Shown here: positions 32,989 through 45,539 of the stretch, piece after piece
How the letters are laid out: every line of letters begins with the position of its first letter
How positions within the stretch are numbered: position 1 is the first letter of the stretch
Origin: Kalmusia sp. IMI 367209
Taxonomy: Eukaryota; Ascomycota; Dothideomycetes; Pleosporales; Didymosphaeriaceae
Direction of reading: 5' to 3'
Assembly: GCA_027946365.1 (NCBI GenBank)
Contig: JAPEUQ010000011.1
Coordinates: forward strand, 310,001-374,000
Length of the DNA: 64,000 nt
The notes under the pieces: generated by a model
What the model was told of the DNA's origin: nothing
Seen by the model: the letters and a program-made list of their open reading frames with translations, nothing else
Database searches by the model: none
Position numbers and translations under genes: made by a program

Positions 32989-35900
32989 GGCGTCGAATGT
33001 GCGCACGATGCTAGCGCGAGCGGTAGCGAGAGGGGAGAGTGTAGAGCGTTATCGTGCAGCTGTGAGAGGAAGAGCAGATGTAGTTGCCGCAGCGATGGCG
33101 ATAGCGCTTCGTGATGCATGATGGGGCTGGGGCGAGGCCAGATGCCAAGGCGCTATCTCGAGCTATCTGCGTCATTCGGGGTCAGGTGCGAACGGCCCGC
33201 TAGCTTGCACACTGACATTCACAGCACGTGGCACCTACATCTCATATTCATATAACACGAACGAAGCGAGATCCAGGTTACGGGATCTGTCTCAACATAT
33301 CTACTACAGCAAAAGCTAGAGCTCTTATTTGCTGTTATGGATGTAAATAGAGAAATAGGTAGCAGTCCTGTCCAGCACCCGCCAATTTGCTGCATGATCT
33401 CTCTTGGAATAGGAGGCGAATATAAGCTTAGAACTTCGTTTTTATTTAATTATTGCCATCGAAAGAACGAGGCGTCATGGTTGAAAGTAGTCATACTAAA
33501 GAAAGTGGTTAGACCCCCTTGAGAGACATTAACAACAATGCTACGAACTGAGGCATCTTACGTCCACCTTTATCTCATCCAACTAGACAAACGTATGGTG
33601 ACAAAATACTGGGAGCCCTTCTCGGCACTAGCGCTAGTGAGCAAGAGTATTCAAGAACCTTGATCGAAGTTGTCATTGAGACTTCATAGAAAAAATACAA
33701 AAGTGGTATTCAGCTAATCAACACACGGACTATATTCTCATGCCTTGGCGGCATTCAGACAATCGAGCATGTTTGAGTGCCTTCTTCAATCTTAATTGAA
33801 ATAGCCATCGTTACGAAGGTGTGAATAGTGATGCCACGGACAATGTATAACGCGGGTGATAAAGTAGGCGGGCCTAGTGCATACTGCATGCAAATGAGGT
33901 GTTGAATTACAATTCGATGCGCTTTAGAAAACCTCATTCTTATTGCACAAGCGTGCACCGAGCACGGTAGTCCAAGTCTGCGCTTCAACCCACCTTTTGC
34001 AGATTATTTATGGTGAACCGATATGTCCCTATGAGGAGAATGATGTGAGATTGCTTCCTTTGTAATGCTCATATGCGTTAGACAGCCAGGTGGCGTCAAA
34101 ACGTCCGGCACACGTTGTGCACTATCGTTCATCCAACATAGTGTAGGCGCTCGTGCCACAATTACGCCCGAAGTCATGAATGCCTGCCGTGTAAGCAACA
34201 CCGCCTCACTTACCGAGTCGTGTGGGCAGCATAAATCGCCGATGTCCTTTCCGCCGACTCAGTGGTTCCTCGCTTCACATCCGTAACAGGGCCGGGCTTT
34301 TTACGCCATTATTGAACTTAGCTTCCTACTATTAGCGCTATAATCTTTATTGACGCTTCATATCGTGAACGCCTGCCGACAATGGAACGAGGCTTCTTTT
34401 GTCCTGAGACAGGCCATGGTTCGTCATGTTGATTTTACATCTTCGACCATCGTGAATCTTGCAAGCCTCTCTTAATCACCCACAACCGGTGTATCGGTGC
34501 CATTGTCCAATTATACGCATCGAGTGTCTCAGATACTCTTCCGTTGCGTCGTCCCCGCTCATAAAAATGCGAAGTACTGACTGTACCGTCTGCACGCGAT
34601 TTTATCAATCACTTCCCCATTCCGTGAGGAGTTATCGCCTTTTAATCTGTGCAAAGGGTAGACATTGCTCAGCAAGCATGAGCTCCGAGAGGAAAAGCCA
34701 AGCGACTTAAGGGATAGAGCAGGGCTTGTCTATCTTAGATGATAGCGAGACCATGGTATCCCAGCGCCAGGTTATGCTTTCGTCTACCGCCAATCGATCT
34801 CAAATTGTTGCCACGGTTCGGTTTGATGGCACGATATTCGGGATCGTGGTGCAAATAGATAGGGAGATATTCTAGGAGGCGCATTGGATTCAGCAAGCGA
34901 TAGTGAGGGGGAGATCACTAACAAAGCATCGGTTGGGTCACCGCAACCTAGGATCAGCCCCCTCGAGCTAAACGCGTGAAGCTACACGTCGACGCCCTCG
35001 ACTCCTTCGAGATCCGTGTCTGCTTTCATAGCCAGCAAATGTACGTGTTCCCCAGATGGCAAAAACTCCCAGTTTTACACGGAAAACTTTGCCTGGCAAT
35101 CCCTTCCCACTCTGCAGTTGAAGTGTTCAAAACAACGACGCTCGGTGATCGTTGCACTTGTATTCGGAGCTTTCTGGAGGCGTGTTCAGAAGCTATCGTG
35201 AGCATCGAGGCTGTCGGAGCCGACGAGTACTTTTCAAGTGCTCAAGTGCGGTCGGACGCTCAACGTCAGGATGAAAGCGGTAGGCAACTTGCGGGTGTTG
35301 CCAACTCATCGTGAAGAGTTGGTCACGGTGCGCGTATCGTTCTTCGTCAATGCCTTCGTGTATCCAGCACTAGGGTAGAACGTAATGGGTAGACGGAGTC
35401 TGCTCTACATCGTGGCTGTTGATGTCGGTCGATCGTCGTGTGTGGTTCGGTGATCCTATGTTACATCCAAGGAGCAGCCTAGTGAAATGAGCTACTTTGT
35501 TATTAGTTCTGGTGGACAGTGTGAAAATTGGCAGCAAGCATCGCAAGTAGATGTTGAAAGCCACCGTTCGGTCGATGGGAGGTGGAAGTGTGCGTATGGC
35601 AGAGAGCTTACGTTGCCGAGGCTACCCCTAGGGGTATAGGGCGCGTGCGGCAACATCTTGAACAACCCTACGCCATTCCGGATCATTGAAAGCTATATAC
35701 AGCGCTACACCGATATAGTTGCTATATGCTCCCGCCATTCATTGACTTAGCTTACTATGAATGCGCCTTTCTGCAGTCATGCTGACTCTGTATGCCTAAC
35801 GCCTTTGTCCTCAGTAAAGTGATCTGAGACTTCTCCATTACGGAACTACTGCAGCATAGCGCCACAGAAGGAGGACGCATGATGCGTATTTGCTTATTCG

Positions 35901-38284
35901 TTGTTGCTTACGGCAAAACTTCCCGTTGGGTGACCTTCCAGATGTATTTCATGTTTGTCCGGACCGAAGCATGCAAGGCTGACCCACTTATTACAAGCTG
36001 CTGTGTCGAGGTAAACGAATAAACAGGATTCTGGACGCGTGTACGAGGATAACACGGCACACAACGTTGCAATATTAGCCGCTCTTCTGGGCACCTGCCA
36101 ACTAACGCTCTCCATTGTGAAGAGAACTGTGCTTGTGACGAGCTGCTGCCGATTCTTCTGACAATCCCAATGGCTCCCTGCCTCCGACTTTGAGCTGATC
36201 ACGAATGAAAAGGATGCCGTGCCTTTTCGTCTTGGAAATCACGCTAACCATTGTAAGCCTTGGACGAGAAGAGCAGTGAAAGAGAATTGATCATCCTGGG
36301 CGTCCAACAGAAAACGATATGGACTCCGCACTGCGTCCGATGAGATCATCACTGCTCTGGATCGTGTGCAAAAGATTCAGGATGAAGTCAGCCTTCTCGA
36401 TAGCCAATTCGTCTATGCGCTCCCTCGATCCGCTCCCTCGATCGGTGGTAGAGACGGTGGAAGGAAATGGTCACCGGTCACCGGCCGATTTCTGTCCGGT
36501 TCCTATCCGGTTCATCCTGGTTGGTAAGTAACGCGAGGTCAATACGTACTTGGCTAGAACCCAGCCCAGCGTCTTTTTCAAGCCGGGTGACTGCCCGCAG
36601 AATAATTGCTTTTCGAAGCTGTGAATCGAGGGTGAGATTTGATGGTGTCAGGACCCATGAGCTTTGGCCCTCCTCGGAGCTGAACGCATTGTGCGAAGAC
36701 AAATCATTGACGATCAGCTCGGAGGTGTGTCCCGAGAGCACATTGTGGCGGGAAGGGAGACTCATGAATGGCCGAGTCGCTCCTCACGGCAAGGCAGTGT
36801 CGCTTCGCCTTGGATCGAGGCCATACTGCAGCCAATTCACTGCACTCGATTGAGCTTTCTGCAGTGATTGAGCAGCAGAAGAGCGGAACAGAGCTACTAT
36901 ATCACTGCCCAATTATCTGGTAGAAGGCAATGTCTGGCGAATGTAACCCGAAGAGTGACCTGCCCTGGCCCGCGCCGCGTCTCTTGGTAAAGCCACTAAG
37001 CCAGGCAGCCATGAGAAGACACCGTATGTGAACAGAACCATTCAGTTTGACCCACGTCAACGAAGCAATATGCAGTATGCCTGTCTCTTGTTTGAGTGTG
37101 TCGTCCTTCCGTTTGATCCCTATCGGAATCGGGCCCTGTGCCGCGAGTCATCCTGGGCAAACAAGGATCGTGCGTATTATCAAGCATGAAATCGCCGCAA
37201 AACAAGATTGATTCGTAGATTGAATATTCAATGGACCTCTGTCGTTTTACGTCGCAGTGGCGTCAGTGCCCGGTATGCCTCCAAAAGGCCGGTTGGGAGT
37301 GTCAATCCACTGGAGGACTCATCCACGCCGCAGGGAAACCTCGTACCACTCCAGCACAGACACAACCGCCATTAGTATAGTGAGGTGGGTGCATGAGGGA
37401 ATTGATCTGCACCGGAAGTGGTCAAACTTGAGGCAGGCCATGGTCTTCACTGAGACACTTGACAAGAGCAGCTTGGTCGAAAGGACTTTGAGCAAACGTT
37501 CCTATAACGACGGTCACTGTAGATCCTTTGAGAGCTTCGTAATGTGATCATGGGGTAGCATAGGCTACATCCGAGCTGGGCCCGTGAGCGGGCCGAGATG
37601 CTGGCTGACCGGTCGCGGTTCACCGATTGCGCATCCCTTGTCCCGAGGGCCAAAACACTTGTTATCCGGGAATATCACTAGTATTATATGTTCGGCACAT
37701 GATGACTGGCACACCCGGGCGGCGTTATGAGCGGCACAGGGTTTTCGGGGTCACTGCCGAGTAAGGGACCCCCGCAGCTTTGATCAGACAAAAGGACAAG
37801 CGCTGCGCAAGGCTGAAGTGACAAAGAGTTTGTCCGAGGCATGGAGGAAGGGAGTAATCTAGACGCTACGAGGGAACGCAGTCGCACCTTCCCTCATGAT
37901 TGGACCCAAAGTAGTTAGCGTAGACTAGATCCGTTCTCCGACGGTTGACGTCTACACATGTAGTATGCTGTGCCGCATGCTGCATGCCATCGTATGCACC
38001 ACATCCCACCATCAGGCCGCTCTCCTATAGCTTGCAGCTTGCATGCAGCGGGTTGAACTCCCTTAGCGTCCTCGATTGTTGTACGTGGCATCCCACGAGC
38101 CCAATAGGCGCAAATCGCTTTCACCGAGTTGCCAACGAACGACTGTTACAGTCGCCTGAGCTTACAATACCAGCATAACAAGCAAAAAGAGATTTACAAT
38201 CCCGAATACTCGTAAAGGGCCAGAGAGCCATGCCAGTGAAGCCTCCCAGAATTCCCATCCAGAGCATAGCCCCCTCCCATATTC
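32989..38284. other. Gene-poor stretch, 5.3 kb
   Basis: No confident gene. One area, 36.3-36.8 kb on the minus strand, is protein-like in two frames separated by short tandem duplications; it is listed separately. ORFs at 34.98-35.31 kb and 35.89-36.20 kb have no recognised features. Confidence 0.4.
36318..36765 (-). pseudogene. Possible hypothetical gene or remnant, frame broken by short duplications
   Basis: An ATG at 36765 opens a frame reading MSLPSRHNVLSGHTSELIV and on through QLRKAIILRAVTRLEKDAG to a stop near 36478. A different frame just downstream reads RIDELAIEKADFILNLLHTI and SSDDLIGRSAESISF to a TGA near 36298. Between them lie two head-to-tail duplications, ggtgacc twice and gatcgagggagcg twice (7 and 13 bp). 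A GTACGT donor is present near 36552, but I could not find an acceptor that joins the frames cleanly. No family recognised. It may be a broken gene or chance. Confidence 0.3.
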
Positions 38285-38949
38285 CTACAAGGCTGGGACA
38301 TTGCGGATACATTGCCATGAAAGATGCCACTTCTGAATCCCATCAATCAACTCCAACGAAGCACCACCTATTGCTAGACGTCTAGATGGTCGCCATCTAG
38401 GAGCGAGTGTAATGGCTAGAGAAGAGTGAGCTTCGCAAACACATCGATGCGAGGCAACGGACCTGGCTGGGGGAGGTTGTTGAGACATGTTTACATAGCC
38501 AGTGATTTGTCTCAATGCCATCTCAGCGGCATCTTCGCGGGCTTGATCAAGGCGAGAACCATCGTACCAGAAGCGAGCGGAATATTGTTGCCCTTGGACC
38601 AGGACAACGCTGGACCAAGCAGTCCGGCCCCCTGGTGAAGCAGTTAGTTTGACCAAGTAGAGACACTAAACAACAGAAAAGGAGTCAAAGTGATGAACCT
38701 TCTAGATCCATTTCTCTTTCTAGAAGGTTCAATTGACAATTTTAGGACAGTACCCACCTCGACGATCAGAGACATCTTGCCAGGTCGGATCTCCGATGCC
38801 CCGGGCGCTGCAATGTTCTGTTGCGTTCGTTCGGTTAGCCGGTGGTACTATGTATGTTCATAGTTAGATGCCATGCACGTACCTCTAAGACGCTGCGACC
38901 AGTGTCCTAGGGCAGCTGGTGCAGGTTGGGGAACGTTTTGTGCAGGCAT
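38285..38949 (-). CDS. Small dsRNA-binding-domain (DSRM) protein
   Basis: Exons 38949-38883, 38817-38758 and 38631-38285. The introns are 65 nt (donor GTACGT, acceptor GCAACAG) and 126 nt (donor GTGGGT, branch aactaac, acceptor CACCAG). Phases agree and give 157 aa. The central part, WQDVSDRRGGRTAWSSVVLV then QYSARFWYDGSRLDQAREDAAEMALRQI, has the dsRBM alpha-beta-beta-beta-alpha pattern; the last helix, with its Ala-rich REDAAEMALRQ, is typical. The only domain is this motif, so it is a stand-alone dsRNA binder. I recall such small proteins as common in Dothideomycetes (unchecked). The C-terminal 60 residues after GYVNMSQQ are less convincing and a further intron is possible there. The second intron and the C-terminal region contain strong inverted repeats. 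Confidence 0.75.
38382..38400. repeat. Inverted repeat, 8-bp arms, 3-nt loop
   Basis: ctagatgg and ccatctag flank tcg. It overlaps the 12-bp perfect palindrome ctagacgtctag at 38374-38385. It lies within the C-terminal coding part of the dsRNA-binding-protein gene. Confidence 0.85.
38695..38730. repeat. Perfect inverted repeat, 12-bp arms, 12-nt loop
   Basis: gaaccttctaga (38695-38706) pairs exactly with tctagaaggttc (38719-38730). It lies within the second intron of the dsRNA-binding-protein gene, so the pre-mRNA would form a 12-bp hairpin. Confidence 0.9.
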
Positions 38950-40195
38950 AGTCGCAGTGCTGCAGGAAAGATGCTTTAAGATGATTCGATAAGAAGTCAA
39001 GAGGCAATACAATCTCCGTAAACAGTTGGTGGTATGGCAAGAGGGCCTTGCGAAGGAAGGGGCAGTATTTATAACAAGGCCAGCCCATTGCGTACCACAC
39101 ACACACATTGGGCGGCAGCCATGCGTCTTCCCGAGAGTCAGCTGGCGAAGGTGTTCGTGTAGCATATCAACAATTGTCTACCCTCCTTAACCGCCCTGCT
39201 GGCCGAGTACACCCTTGTACGTGCTATTCCATCCCACGGGTCGGTGTTGGTAGGCTCCAGATCGAAGCCGTATTGAACCGTACCGGCTATCCATGGGAGC
39301 ATTCAGCCCACTTTCCATGCAGATGGCTAGGCAGCGGCAGGGGCTCAAATGTCCGCAAGCGCAATGCTGCATGGATGCGCTGGCTCGTACCGTATGCAAG
39401 GCATGTAAGGCCTTCGCGCATCGGCAGTCAGTGTGGGAGGGTGCGGGATGAGAACAGAAAGCATGGCAATGGTTTGCATGAGAAGTGAGTTGATTGATTC
39501 GGCAAGGCTGCATTGGCCCGTCACAATGACTGTGTGAGCTTGTACAGGGCAACTACCGGTTAGTCATCACATACAACAAGGCAAGTGCGGACGGGTACCT
39601 GCCGTTACTTGGCTGTGATAAGGCGTGACATGAGACGGAGAGAGTTGGCAGGATCCTTCACCACACATGTCGTGTCTATTTCACATTCGCTCGGAGATGG
39701 TGAGGTCCAACGTCATCAACCATATCGGTCTTTTTGAACTTGTCCACGGCAGTGTCCAACGCAGAGTCGCTGATTGAGCGTGCAGCCCAAAGATTATAAT
39801 TATCGTGTAGTGTCATCAACTCATATCAAGTCCGAAAAGAATACATAAGAGGTAGACGCGCTCATCCCAAGACACGATGCTGCCCAGCGGTCCCGATCAC
39901 CGCAAAACCTAACACATGTAGCAAACGATCTCAACCGGGACTGCTATGCATGCTCGCTCAAACATTAGACCAAAGACGCCAGATGCCAATGCGTTTGCGG
40001 TCATCAACCCGAAGAAACACCATTACTATCAATGCCACGAAAAATGCGCAGTCTAGTGGCTAAGCAACGCAGTTTTGACGGTTGCCGACGGTGGGAAATA
40101 TGTATTTACGAGAATAGACGCTTCCACCTAGCCTTGAATGGCTGTTTTCATTAGAACCGCTTCCAGCGTTCAAATTCGATGCTCGCGAAAAAGCA
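38950..40195. other. Intergenic
   Basis: No gene recognised. An ACACACACAC run at about 39097 lies 150 bp upstream of the dsRNA-binding-protein start. Overlapping ORFs at 39.1-39.55 kb have no domain. Confidence 0.4.
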
Positions 40196-41575
40196 CTAAG
40201 CCTGCGTAGCAGGTCGGCGTATCGTCGACGGCTGTCTGCTTGGCGGACCACTTCGGCTCGTACGATTGAACATCTCATCAATCAATCGTTTTGGGCCAAT
40301 GTAGTCCAAATGTAGTTTGCTCCGAATGAGGGGTATATGCAGTTGGGTGGACTGCTTTGTGTGGAAACGCCGCTTGATGCAGTCGTCCACGAGCGCCATG
40401 AGCCCAGTTGCAATCACAACACTAATGTCCATCAGTCATGTACATGCATTCGCCCCCTGTGATACTTACTCGGAAATGTCCGTGCTGGATCTGAGGATTC
40501 GATCGTCTGTTATGCGCATGTAACTAGGTGGGATCCATCCCCCTCTTGCTGCCTCCTCGCGCGCCTGGTCATGCGTCAATCGAACGGGGCTAATATGAGC
40601 CAACGGCTCCGACTCATTGTCTGAGCGGATAAGGTAGTAGGAAACGCTCTCGTGATCGCGTTCCTGCTTGACGATCCGTTTCCACGAATAGTTGTGACCC
40701 CAGTACTCGAAAGCATAGCGTTTGCCACCTTGCGCGCCTCTCCGCTTCACGTCAATGTGGGCGTAGTTGGAGAATTCCAGTTTCAGTGTGTTGGTAGGCA
40801 GCAGCGCGCGACCTTTGGCGTAGCCTGTGGACTGAGGCCGTGACTCATCCCCATCCGTCTCTTCGTCACGTATCGAATCATAGCCTGAGTCGGAGCGCTT
40901 GAGACCAGCTGCCGTTGACGGACGCGAGTCTGGCTTGTGGCGCAGGCTTGCGAGGGCAGTGCTCGCACGCTGCAGCACGGGGCGCTTTTCTGACGGCGGC
41001 TTCTGGTATTTCCGGATGGAATGGCAGACCTCCCGGCCTGAGTCTCTGCAGTAACGACGTAGGGAGAATTCACGGGTGCGCAAGTCGTGCATGCGCAGGT
41101 GAAAGAGCGTGTAGTTCTGCTTCTTCCGGTCATATTCCTCCACCTGCGTGTCGACACGCAGGTTCATGTTGCCATCGATCGTGGAGTCGTCATGGCGGAT
41201 CGATATGCGCTTGGCCGTAGGGAAGAGGTCTGCAAAGTCGCGAGGGGTGGTGGGAATGGCATCGACGGGAAAGGGCTCATGCGTGTAATGCGGAACGGCG
41301 TATTCGGGGACATGGTCGAGGTCGTCGGCGAGGTCCTCCTCAGATGTTGAGGCGTAGGTGTCGACGGATGTGCGGCCGTCGACCTCGCGATCAGGCGCGA
41401 AATAGTCGCGAGCGTGCCCCTCTACACGGCCGAGGCACGTTCCAGTGCGTTGCACCGTTGGCCGGGTGCTGTATTCGGTGGGTGCAGTGTCGTCGGAACG
41501 CTGGCTGTCGCTGCGCTCGCTGCGAGAGGTGGTTGTGCTTCGACTAGAGTCGAAGTGGACGGTGGTTCGCGCCAT
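40196..41575 (-). CDS. Conserved fungal protein of unknown function, 443 aa
   Basis: Two exons, 41575-40470 and 40421-40196. The 48-nt intron has donor GTAAGT and acceptor CATTAG and the phase closes (DIS-D-VVIATGL). The N-terminal 100 residues are Ser/Thr/Asp-rich and probably disordered. The ordered part starts near KRISIRHDDSTIDGNMNLRV, continues with YTLFHLRMHDLRTREFSLRR and RDSGREVCHS, and ends with LEFSNYAHIDVKRRG, the aromatic YAFEYWGHNYSWKR strand, a GGWIPPSYMRI segment and a C-terminal VDDCIKRRFH. The pattern is familiar to me from uncharacterised proteins across filamentous ascomycetes; I know no function. The frame is open upstream but without ATG before 41575. No signal peptide or membrane segment. 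Confidence 0.85.
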
Positions 41576-44500
41576 GGGCAACGTGGGAAAATCAACAACA
41601 ACGACGACAACGAACAGGGAGAGATTATTGACGTAAGCAACAATGCAACAATGCAAATGCAACTGTTTCTAGAGTGGAGCCAGCATGCGGAGGTGCTCGC
41701 GGCGTATAAGTAACCCAGGTCCAGGCCGACGTCGCAGATCTGCCCGTGCGGAATGTGTGGAGTGAGCGGCGCACTTTTCGACGAGGCGTATGCCAGGATA
41801 TACTAGGTAGGTTTCTCGGCACGCAGGGGGTTCGTCGAAGGATCAGGGAGCGCAGGTGGTTCAGGCGTCTCCGAAAGGCGCAGCACCGCGTGGGATGAGG
41901 GCTCTGTGAAGTACGCACACCACGCACACCACACACACCACGCAGTGAGCAGTCTCGCCCAGCACGTCTGACCTGCCCTCGAACACTCGAGGCACTCGAC
42001 TCCCTGGGAGCACTTGTCGAATAGGCGTCCTTCGCGATAGACGGCTTTTCCCGATCCAGACCCGATGATCAGATCCTGTGCAGCGCGAGCGCCTCCACAA
42101 CGAATCAGTACGATCCTCCGCCCCCTCCATTCTGAACCGCATGCAGCCTTGATGAACGAGGGGGCAGGACCTCATCCACGGCCGCTTTGGGGCTTGATCC
42201 AACGGGCTGACTGCCTCGTCTTTGCCCTGCGACAGATGTGAACAGCGGGACAGCGGCGCGCTGAAGCCTCCTGGGATCTTCCTCGCCGGACGTTGAAGAG
42301 ACGCCAGCGGGACGAAGGCTGGCGTCCGCCTGTGCCGCGCTGATCGCCTCCACGTGCTGCACGGCTTTTTCGATCCAGCGCAGCTATCGCTTCTGTCTCT
42401 CCATCGTCAGCAGACCACCGGTCGAGGTCCTAAGAGCCCCCGTTCTCTACCCGTTTTCTACGTCATGTTGTTGCAGACTAGTCGACTATTTCTCTCGGGC
42501 CATCCCAAGGCATCGCCTTGTGTTCCCTAGTGCCCCGGACAGCGTGTTGTGCGCCTCGCATTTGCTTGGTTGTGTACCCCGGACACCTGCCAGCAACTCA
42601 TCACAGCTCATCAACGCCCGCGAGACACAAATAGTTCCATTTTCTCCATTTTGTCCCTATTGGTGCTCCAGTCGGTGCAATGCGCCACAAGCGTAGAGTT
42701 TTGCAAAAATGTCTTGCGAAGTTGGTAGTGCCCCGATCGTGGACCGTTGGCCACCTCCACCGGGAATCCGTAGATCGCCCACGGCGGCAATGCGTCCGCG
42801 ATACCAAGTCTTCTAGTACCATCACAACGGAGTCTGCCAAGCTACGAATAAGGTGCTCTCCGCGGTCTGGACAGATCGTTTGTCCTTGCGCGGTGAGTGC
42901 GAAGCGCGTTTTCTTCTGATCCGCTTCGCAGCTTCCGCCTCACGTGACTCGACCACACACTCATGAACGGCGAGACACTGTGCTCAACAGCAAACCAAAC
43001 AAGTCCACGAAGCTGCCAGATAGCCTCGTAGCCTCGTCAATCCAATATGTCGTTCCGTCGCAACTAACGAGGCCAGAGTATTACTTCGCCCAACCGCTCT
43101 ACACACGTCCGTCAGTGTTGGACCAATGAGGCGCCAAAACGTGGTTCGGCTCGACAAAACTGCCAACATCGCTACCGCAATTATTTCGAGGCCAATTCGT
43201 TTTCAGAAAGTAACTCACTTTTCTATGCAGCTCAATCTTCTTTCATCGGTCAATGCATTCATGCAGGCGACATCCATTTGGGTGCCCTTCACCCGCCTCG
43301 CTGGCATACTATGTGGACCTCACCCTCGTCCGCGACCCCTCATGTAGAACCCTCGACGGGGCTGGTGTCCGCGGCAGACCAGAGCTCGTCTGTCCTAGGG
43401 AACCTTTTAGTCTACCCGAGCGTGGGATTAACTTTGATGGCACCATCTCCTTATGCCGTGATTGCTCCAGATTCCCCCAGACAGAGTTCGACGATAACAG
43501 AGTGGGACGTTGCTAAGCTGATTCGCTGCGGACCTTTATTACTCGATGGGAATTGGAAACCTCGCAGCTGCGGTTCAACCTGTCACGTCTCTGCCACGCC
43601 TTGCCGGATGCACCCACCTCGTTATACGAGGCTGTGTGGTGACGCCGCTCTTGGGTCATCTAGAAATATCGGATGCAGATTAAGTAGTCAATCATTTGGC
43701 AGTTCCCGAGTCCCCCTCAGCCGGCGCGAATCTCCGAACAGACGTGTCCAAGATCAACGCACTGCCAACAATTTCCAGGCTGAAGAATCTCGCCAGGCAG
43801 ATCTCGAGCATCAACTGCCTCCATTACATCCATTGCACGTATACTGATCTTCAGACCATTGCGACACCAAGGAGGTCAACTTGCTACGCTGACCGATTGT
43901 CACACACATTAGCATCAATGCTATGACGTCTAAGTGAGGAGGTTTACTGCACATCCCACAGGACGAAATCAAGGTCATGATGCCCTGAATTGCACACACG
44001 TATACGTACTGTAGAGAGTTATATCTTATTCGTGGAGACTGATCGCCACAGTCAAAACAGGTGTCTGCCATGCTCACATAGCACACGAGCAGTGTGTGCT
44101 ACACACCAAGCCACAAACGTGATGCTATCTGCCATGCAAGATGCCATCCACTCAAAACACATTCACATACAATTTTCAGACAATTGGGCAGCCTTTGTAT
44201 GTATCATGCGTCGTGGGGCAACTCGACCCACAATGAGTCTCCCGACTTTTGTTTTAGTGCTGCACAAGGGCTCTTTGCCATCCTCATTACGTGCAGCGCG
44301 GAAGTCTCGACCCACATGTGCCGCGCTGCACCGCTTGCTCTTTCGAGCAAAGATACTCGTGCAGAGGGAGTTATTCGGTGATCCCAAGGTTGCCCTTCAG
44401 CGATTATCCCTCGTCATAACGCAGGCACAATCGAACTGATCTCTGGTGCCTCGCGGTTGGGAAGCTCGCTTGTGCAGTGACCTAACCTCACCTAGGGAGT

Positions 44501-45539
44501 GACTCCATAACAGTGTAGCTTCGGATGAGTTGGTCTTACGACTGTTGAAATCAAATTGTCGGAGGGAGCCGCCCGCGTGTTTTCAGAGCCCGACGACTTC
44601 GATCAAGAACCGCATTTGCCTCAAACTTTTACTCCACGGACTATCGTGCGAGGACATGCCTCATACGGTACCTCAACGCCGTGTTATTTCACTCGACTCC
44701 CATGGACGTGACGCCATTGCGCGTGGAAAATTTGCTCCCCGACGTTCTGCGTTGGCGGCGCAACAAAAGCAATTACCCATCCGTGCGGAAGTCCCGCCAC
44801 GTGTTGGTGCATATGCGGGGAATGGATCCTTCGCTGCACTCGAACATTCCGTCATTTTCCGACGGAGCGTTGGAAGACTTATTCGCGCATTTGAGATTTG
44901 TTGACCTGTCCGCGCAATTCGTTATCTTTGCAGCCGCGTTAGGTGCCACCTTGATCTGACCGTCTGACAAGCTACGGAGAGTAGAGAAAATCGGTCGTGG
45001 TGCGTCCGAGTGAGACAGGCGGTGTGCATGGGTTCTTCAGCTACGCGAACGGCGGTCCGAAAGAGGCTTTTCGGGAGCTGCTTGGGCCCCCAGCGCTTGC
45101 GGCTCAGCGAGACTCAGCAGCTGCGAACAAGAAACGTAAGCTAAGGGTCGAGAATAGATGTGTAGTACAATTTAGAGACATTCTTGCGAGACTGATGGAA
45201 CGTGCATGGCGCTGGAATATGGGTTGAAGCTGTCAAAGAAGGGGCTAGCGTGCACGGATCGCGCGACGTTGGCCACGCGTGCCACGGTGTCGACAAGGGA
45301 GAATGCTACTTCATTAAGTAACCACATTCGTGGCACTGAGACCCTCATCAGCATCCACATGCAGATGCACCTCGATGCGAGGGAGGCTGTACTAGCAAGC
45401 AGGTGTAACCTAGGAGCAAGCTACCCAGTGTTCAAAGAGATATCTAGAGGAGAAAACAACCGCTCATGGGCAACGAACCCGTCGAAATGCCGTGATGCTA
45501 CACGAAATCAAGCAATAAAGTCCTGCTGACCGGAAAGGC
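41576..45539. other. Gene-poor stretch, 4 kb
   Basis: No confident gene. Two coding-like patches on the plus strand could be remnants. At 43.39-43.86 kb there are segments such as PERGINFDGTISLCRDC and, in another frame, LPRLAGCTHLVIRGC and SKINALPTISRLKNLARQIS. At 44.66-44.96 kb one frame reads YLNAVLFHSTPMDVTPLRVE and ends in a TGA at 44957-44959. They share no frame and I found no splice sites to join them. Confidence 0.35.
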
